A stretch of DNA of 64,000 nt. Source: Zygnema cylindricum. Lineage: Eukaryota; Streptophyta; Zygnematophyceae; Zygnematales; Zygnemataceae. Under the pieces are notes generated by a model. It ran no database searches and was not told the DNA's origin. It worked only from the letters and a program-made list of their open reading frames with translations. The stretch's first letter is position 1, and each line of letters opens with the position of its first letter. The position numbers were made by a program, and so were the translations under genes. Positions 21,500-32,933 of the stretch are shown here, one piece after another. Location: contig JBBHKE010002909.1 of NCBI GenBank assembly GCA_037447655.1, forward strand, positions 368,886 through 432,885, read 5' to 3'.

Positions 21500-22335
21500 A
21501 AAATATGGGGAGTGTAGAAATTGATGGTTCTTTTAGTATTTTCTAGGTCTAAATTGAAATGCAAAAATAAGCCGAGGTAGTCTGCCTTTAACTTCTCTCT
21601 CCAACTCCCACACTTGTTGCAGTCAGTGAGAAGTTGGAGAGGAAGCTAGAGCCATGGCTACCAAGGCTATCCAGAGGTTAAAGATAAATAGATTAGTTGA
21701 TTTACGGATAGGTAGTTTATTTACTAAAAGGGGGGATGTCAAATCCAGGATTTGATCCTAGTACCTGCCGTCCGTTAAAGCCGCGGGTATCTGGTAGACT
21801 TATCCATTAGGTCTATGATTAGAGTTACATAATATAGGGTTTCTTAGTTATTTAAATGTTACCACGTAGGATAATTCATTTAACGGCAACTGTTTACGGG
21901 ATACATAGATTCAATTATGTAAAAGTACGGATTACGGTACGGATAAGAAATGAGTACCGCGCATTTGTTTTTTTAAACGAAACAAATACCACGCAAGTAT
22001 TTATGACGGCTACGATTGAAATTTGCATTCAATCGGACAACCGTGAAGAATGCCGAGATTGCGGAAGAGAATCTCAACGGTTTGTGGTCATCGCCACATC
22101 GGATGACATGTGGCACAATTATATTGGATTGCAACATCTCCATGGATTACGAGACCAAATCGTGATATGACATGTGTCGACATTTAGGCCTGTCGTACAA
22201 TATTCGTACACAAAGTACACCGGCAACTGTACTTTTGTGTACGGCAATGTAATATGATTGGTGTTGTACATCAGTAGATAGTGTTTTAGAGAGAGAAAAC
22301 ACTTAGAAAATTATCGTAGATAGGATCCTCTCTCC
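21500..22335 (+). repeat. E2 polypurine tract and truncated 3' LTR
   Basis: AAAATATGGGGAG (21500-21512) precedes the LTR start TGTAGAAATTGATGG at 21513. The LTR matches 18095 onward but stops at 22335 after the CCTCTCTCC motif, losing the hairpin run and the last 230 bp or so. Confidence 0.88.
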
Positions 22336-22657
22336 AAAATCTATCACATACCATAGCACTTAGCATTGGTCCTAGTCTATTAGGATAAAGCTGACCGCTA
22401 CCGGTCAACTTGACGAACCGCAGGTACCGGGATCAAATCTCTGGTCCGTCAATTATGTTTTTAGTAACCTACTAAAAATAGTTGTTTGTTGAACTAAGGC
22501 AGCCATGGATCAACCTCTCTCTCTTACCTTCAGTGACTACAACAAGTATGGGAGCTAGAGAGCGGAGGTGGAGGCACGTTGTCCGTCCTTTTTCTTTTCC
22601 TTTTATAAAAACATATTTAAACCTAGAAAATACTTTAGAAATCTATAAATTTCAACA
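22336..22657 (-). repeat. LTR fragment, 5' part
   Basis: On the minus strand it starts TGTTGAAATTTATAGATTTC and contains the stem-loop and the tRNA-like segment, then ends at the E2 breakpoint. It may be the remainder of the LTR into which E2 inserted (18054-18094 being its other end). Confidence 0.7.
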
Positions 22658-23170
22658 AAAAATACTAAGTCCATAGTGTTCCTTCCCACAGCTACCTACT
22701 ACTAAACCTTGGTCCAAAAAGAAAACTGTACAGTACAAAAAGGTACACTAGCCGATATACTTATTGTACGACGATTGTAAGACATGGCATTCTTGGTGAC
22801 GCCTGTCAGCTCGGGAGCCACGATTTCTCCTTCCATTTTCTTTAGTCTCCAAATATATAATGCCATATGGCATCGCGTGATGTTGTGTCCGCAAGCCACT
22901 AAAAGTGTATACGCGGTTAGCAGCCGCAACGACAAGCGTAGATCAATACATTTGTGTGGTTTGATTTACGTCCGTACATGATATCGTATTTTGAGGGTTT
23001 ACATGTGCCTATTTGTCAGGTTGTTTAGTTTAATGAATTCGTTGTTGCGTTAACGTTTAAATTGTTGTCAAACTGCATGTATGTGAGGATTCTTTTATAA
23101 CTCGGAGGATATGGCCAACGACTGTTTGACCATTGGTGACTTTGTAGGACCGGGATCAAATTTTCGTCAA
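22658..23170 (-). repeat. LTR fragment, middle part
   Basis: Contains the GTAC dyad region (ACAGTACAAAAAGGTACAC), the ACATGGCAT block and, near 23150, ACCGGGATCAAAT from the tRNA-like segment, all in minus orientation and well diverged. Both ends are indistinct. Confidence 0.5.
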
Positions 23171-23693
23171 GCCACATACCTTTTGGGCACTAGAAAAATT
23201 GCCTCTTTCCTCACGTTGTGTGTAACACGTTACAGAAATGTGTACAATATTGTTAGTGGCGAGGGTGCTGTGGTTGCGGTTCCAGAGCACCGCAGTTGCA
23301 ACGCCAAAGTAGCCCAACAGAGCAGCGTAGCAACTAAGTAGCGTAGTATAGCAACGCAACATAGCAAAGCCGCAGAATGTAGATTGAACTGCATAGTTAT
23401 AGAAGGATAGTTTGGATAGATCTCGGTTGACCGTGAAGGTCCACGTGTACATATCTATAATACTGGGTTGACTAGCGGATGGATAGTTTAAATAGTAAAC
23501 TAGACTTAGTCAAGAGGTAGACTCTTTGAGTAGACCTTCTCAGCGAGCATTCAACTTTGTAATCTCCTCATGATTAATAAGGCTAAACTTTTCTCTATGA
23601 TTGTTGTGTGCCTCTGTTGTTGCTACGGGGAGATCCTTGGAGCTTTCAGCTGTGCATTATGGTGTGTTGTGAAGTATTCTGTCCCTTTTACAC

Positions 23694-23705
23694 TGGTATC
23701 GAAGC
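23694..23705 (+). promoter_or_regulatory. Gypsy primer-binding site
   Basis: TGGTATCGAAGC follows a possible LTR end (CCCTTTTACA) by one base and matches the tRNA-iMet 3'-end site TGGTATCAGAGC at 10 of 12 positions. Confidence 0.75.
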
Positions 23706-24977
23706 TATCCTTCGTGACCCGACAGCATGGGAGAACACGGCGTATCCACCACGAAAATATTAGCGCAAGTTCTCAAAGAGTTTAAAAACGTGAGATTATA
23801 GTATGCTAAACTGAGCAACATCGTCGCAACCTTTGAATCTTGTCTTGGTGAACGACCTCATGAAGGCATGGAGAGAGACTTAAGGAGCCCGAAGTTAAGA
23901 CTTCTCGACGAGTTTGACCCGGCCTGGCACAAGAGCCTGGACGCGTGGCTGTTCTCCATTACGAATTATCTTAAAAAATTTCCTATCCTATCAAACCATG
24001 AGAGGATTCACTACGTGGGTGGTCTTCTTAAACAGGAAGCGGGAGTATGGTGGTGGACAATGGTGGAAAAGGATGAGATTGAAACTCTGAGACCTCCATT
24101 GGCCTTCAGAGTAGGCAGCTCACTCGAAGCCCCTAGTGTAATCCCGACCCCTTTGTGTTTCCACAATAATAACTGCATCCCTGAAAGATAAAATCGCTGA
24201 CCAAATAAACCATTGTGAAGAAAAGACTCCTTTGGGTCTATAGCAAAAAGAATCTCTGAATTTGCTCCGCTGAGCAGTAAGTTATGAAGGGTCAAAGTTG
24301 ACCTTTTGTACCGAAGCTCTCGGGGAGAGAGGGTCCAATCTATCAAATTTTTCGAAATCCTATCTCTCTCTAAAACTCTATCTACTGAAGTACGGCACCA
24401 ATCATAATGGTGTATCGTACATAAATGTAAAGGTGCTGATGTACTTTCTGTACGGCCATTGTACGACATGGCCAACAAGTCGACACATGTCATTTTTGGA
24501 TTCGTTCCTGGAATCCTCAGAGATGCCATAATTTAATGTGATTGTGCCACGTGGCAACTATTGTGACGTCTACCGCAAACCACCGTAAACCTATTCCGCG
24601 ATCTCGGCATGCTTCGTGGCCGCCCGATTAAGCCAGATTACAATCGTGGTTGTTATTAATACTTGTGAAATATTTGTTTTGCCTTTGAAACAAAATGCGC
24701 GGTATCTGTTGCAGATGTTCCGTACGCCGTACATTACAAACTGTATCTATGTCTAAATATCCTGTTAAATGAAATAGCCTATGTGTTAACATTTAAATAA
24801 CTATCAAACCTTATATCTTCAATCTTTATGTTAGACTAACTGGCTAAGGCTACTGGCTAATCTGATGGTTGGCAAGTACCAGGTTCAATTTTGGGTCCGT
24901 CAATTTCTATTTTGGTAAATCTACCAAAATCTAACACCCGTAACTCTATCACTAATCAGCATAGGCACCCATGGCTC

Positions 24978-26005
24978 TGTAGAAATAAAAGGTTATTTTA
25001 GTATTTTATAGGTTTTGCAAAATGCAGAAAAGAAGCCGAGGCAGTCTGCCTCTTACTTCTCTCTTCAGCTCCCACACTTGTCGTAGTCACTGAAGGTTGA
25101 AGAGGGAGCTAGAGCCATGGCTGCCTATGCTGATTAGAGATAGAGTTACGGGTTGTAGATTTTGGTAGATTTACCATAATGAATATTGACAGACCTAGGG
25201 TTTGAACCTGGAATCTACCGCCCATCAATTGCTTGTAGCCTTAGCCATTTAGTCTGCCATCATGCTTAACGATAATTAGTTTGATAGGTATTTAAATGTT
25301 AACACGTAGTCTATTTCATTTAACGGGTCTTTAAACATAGACACAGTTTGTAAAGTACGGCGTACGAAACATCCGAAACGAATACTGCGCATTTTGTTTA
25401 GAAAGCGAAACAAATACTGCGGAAGTATTTATGACGGTCACGATTGTAATCTGGCTTAATCGGACGGCCACGAAGCATGCCGAGATCGTGGAATAGGTTT
25501 TCAGCGGTTTGCGGTTGACGTCACGTCAATTGCCACATGGCAAAATCACATTGGATTGCGACATCTCCTGGGATTCCAAGAACGAATCCAAAATTGGCAT
25601 GTGTCGACTTGTTGGCCATGTCGTACAATATCCGTACATAAAGTACATCGGCACTTGTACCTTATGTACGATACACTATTATGATTGGTGCCGTACTTCA
25701 GTAGATAGATTTTAGAGAGAGATAGGACTTAGAAAAATTTGATAGATTGGACCCTCTCTCCCAGAGAGCTTCTGTAGAACAGGTCAACTTTGACCCTTCA
25801 TAACTTACTGCTCAAGGGAGCAAATTCAGAGATTCTTTTTGCTATAGACTCAGGGGAGTCTTGCCTTTACAAGGGTGAAGGTGGTCAGACTTTTTGTCTG
25901 CCAGGGTGGCAGTTATTCTTGCTGAAACACAAAGGGGTCAGGGTTATCCTAGAGGCTTCGTGTGAGCTGCCTACTCTGAGGTCCTATGGAGGTCTCAGAG
26001 TTACA
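24978..26005 (+). repeat. Inner solo LTR, nested in the outer one
   Basis: Complete plus-strand LTR (1028 bp) from TGTAGAAATAAAAGG to GTCTCAGAGTTACA. Removing it rejoins CATGGCTC and TAGCTCCC of the outer LTR. No 5-bp duplication is visible at its ends. Confidence 0.9.
25187..25262 (-). other. Antisense tRNA-like segment of an LTR (clear example)
   Basis: On the strand opposite to the LTR, TGGCTAAGGCT (A-box-like; consensus TGGCNNAGTGG) is followed 39 nt later by GGTTCAAACCC (B-box-like; consensus GGTTCGANTCC) within the stem-loop CCAGG-TTCAAAC-CCTAG. No full cloverleaf or anticodon arm is evident, so it is not called a tRNA gene. Confidence 0.55.
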
Positions 26006-26679
26006 TAGCTCCCTCTTCAACCTTTAGTGACTGCGACAAGTGTGGGAGCTGAAGAGAGAAGTTAGCGGTAGACTGCCCCGTCTTCTTTTTTGTATTTAGA
26101 TCTAGAAAATTTTAATAAATAACTATTAATTTCTACAAAGATATTGATTGAATGGTATCTTTTCATTCAACTCCTCCGTGACTCTTGGCAACCGGTAAAC
26201 ACGGTTAAGGCTACGAGGGATAAGATCGCGGTTTTGGAGCAACGAACCTCGGTGTCAGAGTACATGCAGCGGTTCTTGGAGTGCAAAGTTCAAATACCTA
26301 CGATGACGAAGGATGAAGCCGTGGATCGTTACGTGAAGGGGCTTAAGGCCTCCATTCGGAGGGATGTGGAACAATGGTTGTCCGGGAAAGTACGACTCCT
26401 AGTCTCTCGGCAATCATTCAATTTGTGGAACGGACGGATTCGGTAGACTTCACCTTCCGTAAACAATATCATTATGGGTCGAACAATGGCGGAGGCGGTC
26501 GACGAGACGATAGTCCAACCCAAATGGAGCTCGAAGCAATTGATGAGGATAAGGAAGTGGTCAATGTGCTTCGCAAGAAGAAGAAGACCACCAAGGCCAA
26601 GACCAATGACTTGTCCCTCGAGGAGCTCCAACAGAGGAGGCAAAACGACTTATGGTTCTAGTGCGGTTCCCGGGACCAT

Positions 26680-28166
26680 ATGGCCCGAGAATGCCCAAAA
26701 ACGAGAGGTCTTAAGAAGGGCAAGCTTAGCCTCATGAGGTTAGCTGGTGATGGAGGAGACCCTTTAATTTTCCAAGGTCGAATCAGAGTGAGCACAACTA
26801 GCTTCATGGTGGACTCCGGTGCATCAGGGAACTTCATCAACGAGGTGACGGTGAAAAAGTTGAAACTTCCTGTCGTGGTGCTAAACGGTCGTCAGTCGGT
26901 GCAATTGGCCGACGGAAGTTCCTTATCCATTACCCATCGTACTCCGAGGTTACGCGTCGAAATTGGGAAGTTCCAATGGTATGACACCCTTCATGTAATA
27001 CCTCTTGGAGATCATGAGGTAATCTCGGGGAAGCTATGGCTACAAAAGTGGAATCCAACGATTGATTGGAGAAGTGGCGACATGAGAGTGAAGAAGGGTG
27101 AAGAAGAGTTTGAGGTAAAAGCGGGAGCGGCTGGTAAGGGAGCGGAAGAGGGACGCTTACTTTCGGCCATAGAGCTAAAGAGGGCACTGAAGAAAGGGGA
27201 GGTAATTGGTATGGCGGTAGTCCAACCTATGGAGGAGCCGAAAGTGGGGATTCCGGAGGAATGGAGGAAGAAAGATTTCGACTTTGACTCAAAAGAAGGT
27301 GACGACACCGGAAAGACTTTGGTAGAGGCCCCAGAAGTCGTGACAAAACTTCTCGAGGAGTATGTAGATGTCTTTCCCCCAAAGCTCCCAGAAGGCTTAC
27401 CTCCGAAGCGCGAAGTAGACCACAAGATAGAGCTTGTTCCCGGAGCGGTACCCCCGGCTAATCGGATGTACAAGATGAATTACACCGAATTGGACGAACT
27501 CAAAAGCAACTTGCGGAGTTGGTCGAAACCGGAGCAATTGAACTGAGCAAGTCACCGTACGGGGCCCCAATTCTCTTCGTAAATAAGAAGTATGGAGGTA
27601 TTCGTATGTGTGTGGATTACGGAGCGCTAAACAAGTTAACAGTGAAAAATACGTACCCTCTACCGAGGATAGACGAATTGTGGGATCGACTACGAGGTGC
27701 TAAATATTTTTCGAAGATAGACATGCGAAGCGGCTATCAACAAATCACAATTGCCGAGGAAGATGTGGAAAAGACGACATTTAGAACTCAGTATGGTCAT
27801 TTCCAATTTCGGGTTATGCCGTTCAGATTGACCAACGCACCGACAACCTTTATGCATTTGATGAATTCCATCTTTCGGCAATATTTGGATGCGTTTGAAA
27901 TCGTCTTTCTAGACGACATCTTGGTGTATAGCCGAAAGCTGGAGGATCATATGGAGCATCTACGGAAGGTCCTACAAGTCCTTCGGGAGAACAAGTTGTA
28001 CGCAAAAAGGAGTAAATGTGACTTTTTGAAAAAGAAAGTGAGTTTTTGGGCCATGTGGTGAGCCGGGATGGGATCGCAGTGGATCCGAACAAAACTAGGG
28101 CAGTGAAGGAGTGGCCGTAGCCGGCCAACATTACGGAGGTACGGAGCTTTCTCGGAATATGCATGC
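26680..28166 (+). pseudogene. Gypsy protease and reverse transcriptase
   Basis: 26680-27546 carries the aspartic protease with an intact triad (FMVDSGASGNFINEV) and a second conserved block (LGDHEVISGKLWL), then a linker to RT. RT continues in another frame from 27519: [57 protein letters not shown] and the catalytic FLDDILVYS, all gypsy-type. A frame change near 28035 leads to [12 protein letters not shown] and VRSFLG, with one in-frame TAG. It then ends at about 28166. Two frameshifts and one stop in roughly 500 codons suggest moderate age. Confidence 0.9.
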
Positions 28167-28566
28167 TCGCCGCTGAGAAGGACAATTTTCAATATTTTGC
28201 AAGTGTTTTTTTGCAAAATATAAACGATTCAAATTCGTCAATGGATGACTAACCAGCAACGAATCGTACTCGTCGCTGGTTAGTCTATCGTACACAAGGC
28301 ACCAAAGACGAAAAATCCAGTCTACAAGCACACTCTATTTCCATATGCAACTTTAACAACATCTTACAATAAACACACGACAACACATGACTACATTTAA
28401 ATGCAACCAATTCCACATTATAAAAAACATATAAGCTTTTTAAAAAACATCATTATATTGTCCTATATAAAAGCATACACACGTGTAAAATATGGTTTGT
28501 CATATGAAGTGAATAGCCATTAAACTTCAAGAATTGCCTACATTAGGTTGCCATGACAACCACTAC
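28167..28566. other. Unassigned segment with two hairpins
   Basis: GACTAACCAGC (28247-28257) and GCTGGTTAGTC (28275-28285) form a perfect 11-bp stem. Just upstream, ATTTTGCAA and TTGCAAAAT (28192-28219) form a 9-bp stem. The first lies 80 bp from where the gypsy element is cut off. No CTRR Helitron end was seen beside it. Confidence 0.6.
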
Positions 28567-29712
28567 TGTTGAGATTTGTGTATTTTCTAGTCTATATTAG
28601 GATAGAAAAAAGGTTAGAGGTAGTCTGCCTTTGACTCCCTTCTCCAAGCCCCCACACTTGTTGTACTCACTGAAGGCTGGAGAGGGAGCTAGAGTCATAG
28701 CTGCCTTAGCTCTCTAGAGTGGCAGGTAACAGATAGAGTAGATTTACCAAAGGGAATCTGACGGACCCAGGGATTGATTCTAGTACCTACCGTCCATCAA
28801 TTCGATATCAACCGGTAGCTTTATCCAATTAGACTATGATAAGTGCTAATCTACGTATGGTATAACACATATATAAATAAATACACGTTGAACATTCCAT
28901 TTAACTGCTAGAAATGGAATCGTAAAGCATAGAACCTACTGTACTTTATACACCGTACGAAATAAATGATACGGACATATATTTTGACAGTCCGTATCAA
29001 AAGCCGACATTAATCGACGGCCGTGGTGCGAGCCGGGATTCCGGAATGGCCGCCTAGGCGTTTTCGGACGCCGCCACTCCAGATGACACATGGCAATATC
29101 CTAGAGGATTGCGGGATCTCCGGAATGCGAGATGACAATTCCGGATGTGATAAATGTCATATTATGGTGATGTCATACAAGGACCGTACAGAAAGTACAC
29201 CGGCACCTGTACTTTCTTGTACGGTACAGTCATGTAATTAGTGCCTACCTTAGTACTAGGGGGTTTAGAGAGGGGTTTAGGACTTAGAATATTTTGGGTA
29301 GGTAGCCGCCTCTCCCAGAGAGCACCTTTTATAATTGGCTAACTTTGAGCAACCATAACTATGAAATTACTTGACCATTTTCAATGATTCTTTTTGCTGC
29401 CGACTCAGAGGAGTCGATGCTACACAAGGGTATAGTCGGTCAGAGTTATTGTCTACCAGGGTGGCTAAATTTTTATGGGAAAGTCAAAGTGGGTGAATGT
29501 GTCCAAATCTCATATTTCTAACTTTGCATTCTGTGGTGGAATTGAGCACATAGAAAGTCTTATTTCATATGGGTGAAGATGTAATGGGATTTTGATTGTC
29601 AAGGGGTCAATCATTTGGGTTTATATAAACTTGGAGTCGGCAATATCTAGATTAGCTTCTTTTGATATGCGAATTTTGTGTGGCAATAGAGCCCATAGAA
29701 TTTCCTACTCTA
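28567..29712 (+). repeat. LTR of a diverged subfamily, plus orientation
   Basis: Starts TGTTGAGATTTGTG and carries the full module order: stem-loop, tRNA-like segment, dyad (CCGTACAGAAAGTACA...TGTACTTTCTTGTACGG) and hairpins. Beyond the usual LTR region it continues with sequence (CATTTGGGTTTATATAAAC, about 29613-29632) that recurs inverted in 31805-32836. The LTR 3' edge is therefore unclear and part may be element leader. Confidence 0.7.
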
Positions 29713-31804
29713 TAATTAAACGACCATTCCCAAACTACAATTTAAAAAAAGCACACTACGTAATTAACTAAAGTCTTAAAAACTCGTTGTTGCTCATCCC
29801 ACCATCGGTTAAAACGTTGTTTTGGTGACTGTCAGCTTCTCGAATGGACGTTCAAGCGACGGCAAAGTGTCGTTGAGCGTTACAAATTTCTTTTCAGAAT
29901 ACTAACGTTGGGTTTCCAAACCAGATGTCGTTGGTGAAACCCTCGGGATGACGAGCCACTGTTGTCCGTCATTCAAACTTTTTTCCAAACGAGGTGTTGT
30001 TATACATACCGGAATTTCGTTGCAACCATCATTGAAACGACGACATGATGTCGTCGCTTACAGCGAGATAAGGCACTATCGTCGATGGTACGATGACCCC
30101 AAAACAGAATCGTTCGACATGTGGAAAAAAAAATATATATATATACCAAACACAATGCTAACCATCCAACAACAATAAAAAACACGCACTAATGGGGAAA
30201 AAAGGAGAGGGCATAATGAAACAACATTTAAAAACACGTTATATGTGGGAATATTATAAAATTGAAACCCAAAAAATAAAATCATTTAATGAATGGGAGA
30301 AGGCATGATTATAATAGCTTACTTGTACCATACACTCTGGTAAAATGTTCAGAAACTTCTTCATGGTCCTTGGAATGAGTTCTTTCGACCCGTTCTATTC
30401 GCAGTCTTTCAACATCTAGTTTATTATTCGCACTCGAGTAACCTTAGTCGACATGTGTTGAATTTATTGGTAGGGAACACGTCCTCTCACATTGGTTGAG
30501 GACGGAAATAATCCTTCCACGATCGCCGCCGGATCAACCGAGGTTTCTACTTCCGGCTCACTCTCTTTGTCATTCGCCTCACCCACAACCTTGTTTGGAA
30601 ATGCGTTTTCCTCGTTGTTCCTCCCATCTTCATCATCGTGTTCAGATTGTGGATTATGGGGACCATTGGTGTTATTGCTTGGGTTGGCACCCCAAATCCT
30701 AGTGAGAGTCCACATACTTTCAAAATCTGAAAATCACTAAATAAAACGTGCAGCCCAAAAAGAAAAAAATGGCAACCAGAGGAAATGAAAACAAAGAGTT
30801 AGTATTATCGTTGTCATATTCACAAATGCATTTATATAGTACAATAGATGCAAGCGAAAGTGAATTTGCGCGGTAGAAATGGAAAGAAACGCCATCCTGC
30901 TGGATTACGTCAAAATTTCAAAATTTAAACTTTTTTTTGCTTTTCAATATAAAAAATTTAAAAAAAATAATAATTAAAACGGGAATTCATAAAATTTGGT
31001 CGATTTGACTGAATATTTCAAAAATCACGAAGTAACGAAAATGTTAACAACGCCGCGGTACACCTCTAGCTTACAGGTTGTACGGTTAAAAGTTGATAGG
31101 ATGACATGCCTGGGTTTGTAACGCTGACAAACGGTTTTCCAACGTCGTCTACGATCAATGACCAACTTCATAAATACGTGGATATTAAACACGCAATGTG
31201 TTTTCGTCAATAGCCAATGATACTCTTCCGACGGCGGATCATGAGCTTTCATCGGTGTATTACCGCCAATTAGAATTAACTTGTATCCTAAATGTGGTTT
31301 GTTCTTCGTTCCTCCCTCAATTACAATTAACAATGATACTAATAAGAGGTTCGTTATACGTTTCACGTGACTAACACATCCTTATTACAATTAACTCCTT
31401 ATAATACAATATATGAATTCTAATAAAACAACCCAACGTGCACTTTATTAAAGTTAATGGAACATATTTAACGTCACACAACGCTCGATATCCTCGCGAA
31501 CGACATGGAAAATTATAATCAACCACATAGTTCAGTGTAAGTTAAATGAAACAAAACGAATACATCGAATACCTGTCGTTATAGTTTCGTTCATACACGA
31601 TAGTAAAGTGAACCGAATAGACATACAAAAGATATACGGTCGCGTAGCGTTGAAATGTAACTGCGTTTTACAACCCGAAACATGAAATCAACTGCAACAC
31701 GTCACATTGTATGGTTTCTCAGATGTTGTACTCGCACCTCTTTTACTGTAATAGTATTCACGCGTGTGACACAAACCCTTATTACTGATATGAATACTAG
31801 TGAA
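29713..31804. other. Unassigned 2.1-kb spacer between inverted LTR copies
   Basis: Contains two minus-strand frames of 83 codons (30715-30464, acidic and Asn-rich) and 113 codons (31366-31025), neither recognisable. 30930-31000 is very AT-rich. No transposase motif or TIR was found. Confidence 0.4.
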
Positions 31805-32836
31805 TGAAAGGACATAATCTGTACTGAAATTCTATGGGTTTCATTTCCCCACATAAATCGCAAACCTAAAGAAGCTTATCTCGATAGTGTCGACTCCAAG
31901 TTTATACAAACCCAAATGACTCACACCTTAACACTCAAAACTCGTATACAGCTTCACCCTTGTGAAAGAAGACTTTCTGTTGGCTCGGTTTCACCACAGA
32001 ATGGAAAGCTTGAACATGCGTTTTGGACAACATTCCCCACTTTCACTTTCCCTTAAAATTGCCGTCACCCTGGCAAATAAAAACTCTGACCGACTACGCC
32101 CCTGTGTAGCCTCGACTCCCCAGAGTCTGCAGCAAAAAGAATCACAGAATTTGCTGAGTCCGGAGCAAAAAGAGTCACTGAATTTGCTCCCCTGAGCAGT
32201 TAGTTATGGTTGGCCAAAGATGGCATATAAATATAAAAAGTCACCTGGAGAGAGGCGCCTCAAACACGCTAAGTCCTTTAAATCATACTCACAACTACCT
32301 ACTACTCTACCCTAGGCCAATCAAAAAGAGTGTATAGCACAAGAAGGTACAGTGGCGGATTATACTTATTGTACGGCCATTGTACAACATGGCCTTCTAT
32401 TTAACACTTGTCAATTTGGGAGCCATCGTTCCTCGTCCCATCTTTTTCGCCGTCCAATGATGGGGCACTACGTGGCATAACGCGCCGCTATGTTTTAAAG
32501 CCGCCAAAGATTCATTCGGGTTTGGCGAGGACGACGTCGTTCGTCTGATCATGTATTTTACACGGTTAGATTCGCCTCTACGCGCGGTGTTTGACTATAT
32601 ATGTCGTTTCGTCAATTTTGGTGTGTTTAAGTGAAAGAGACGTTTGTGTAGCACTTTAATTGATCACCAAACCACAAATATGTTCGTTTCGTTAATGGCT
32701 TAATGGTTAAGGCGTATGTCTATGAAATACTTCGTAGGCCTAGGTTCAAATCTTGACTAGGGCAACATTTAGGAAATTGAACAATCTGTCTGCCTGTCTG
32801 CCGGTTTCTTTTTGACTACGGCGGCAGCCATGGTGA
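31805..32836 (-). repeat. LTR of the same diverged subfamily, inverted copy
   Basis: Inverse of 28567-29712 over most of its length (for example AAGTTTATACAAACCCAAAT near 31899). It carries the tRNA-like segment with TAATGGTTAAGGC and GGTTCAAATC at 32700-32755. Its LTR start is lost at the CT microsatellite. Confidence 0.7.
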
Positions 32837-32845
32837 CTCTCTCTC

Positions 32846-32932
<87 letters not shown>
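32837..32932. repeat. (CT)n microsatellite, 96 bp
   Basis: Pure CT dinucleotides with a single CG unit near 32857. It sits exactly between the start of the minus-strand LTR and the start of E5, having replaced the first bases of both. Confidence 0.95.

Positions 32933-32933
<1 letters not shown>

Larger units (their letters stand above)
18095..22335 (+). mobile_element. E2: internally deleted copia element
   Basis: Two related LTRs flank a shortened internal region. The 5' LTR is complete and the 3' LTR stops short of its end at 22335, where a minus-strand LTR fragment begins. About 2 kb of gag, protease and integrase is missing (junction at 19251-19263). The remaining pol has several stops. 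The 5-bp GTCAC before the element has no partner because the right end is lost. Confidence 0.9.
24080..26137 (-). repeat. Outer solo LTR inside gypsy gag
   Basis: Minus-strand copia LTR of the second lineage: inner part 24080-24977 and start part 26006-26137, together about 1030 bp. The flanks GAGAT (24075-24079) and AAGAT (26138-26142) are a 5-bp duplication with one change. No internal coding region, so a solo LTR left by LTR-LTR recombination. Confidence 0.9.
23868..26660 (+). pseudogene. Gypsy gag, split by a nested solo LTR
   Basis: Part 1 (23868-24079) encodes the start of a gypsy retrotransposon Gag: FDPAWHKSLDAWLFSITNYL and EAGVWWWTMVEKDEI. Part 2 resumes just after the inserted LTR (26143 onward) with QLLRDSWQPVNTVKATR, VSEYMQRF and KASIRRDVEQW, ending in a CCHC-type knuckle (CGSRDHMAREC, 26661 onward). 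In the knuckle a TAG and a TGG replace residues of the first CX2C. The 5-bp duplication GAGAT/AAGAT marks the interruption. Gag packages element RNA; this copy is not functional. Confidence 0.85.
23455..28166 (+). mobile_element. Ty3-gypsy element, 3' truncated and split by nested LTRs
   Basis: A primer site at 23694, a gypsy-type Gag (23868 onward), protease and RT in the gypsy arrangement. It ends inside the RT-RNase H region near 28166, with integrase and 3' LTR missing. The left edge of its 5' LTR could not be placed, because only one LTR is present; 23455 is a guess within non-copia sequence. A solo LTR (24080-26137) interrupts gag. Confidence 0.8.

Noticed and set aside
28192-28285. Helitron 3' end beside the truncated gypsy element
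   Set aside because: Two hairpins are present, but no CTRR follows within the expected distance on either strand.
30464-31366. Minus-strand frames of 83 and 113 codons between inverted LTRs
   Set aside because: No recognisable family and no conserved boundary; lengths are within chance expectation for this AT-rich DNA.
32690-32768. Possible tRNA gene
   Set aside because: A- and B-box-like motifs exist, but acceptor and T stems do not pair properly and no anticodon arm is evident. The same segment recurs in every LTR, so it is described as tRNA-like only.
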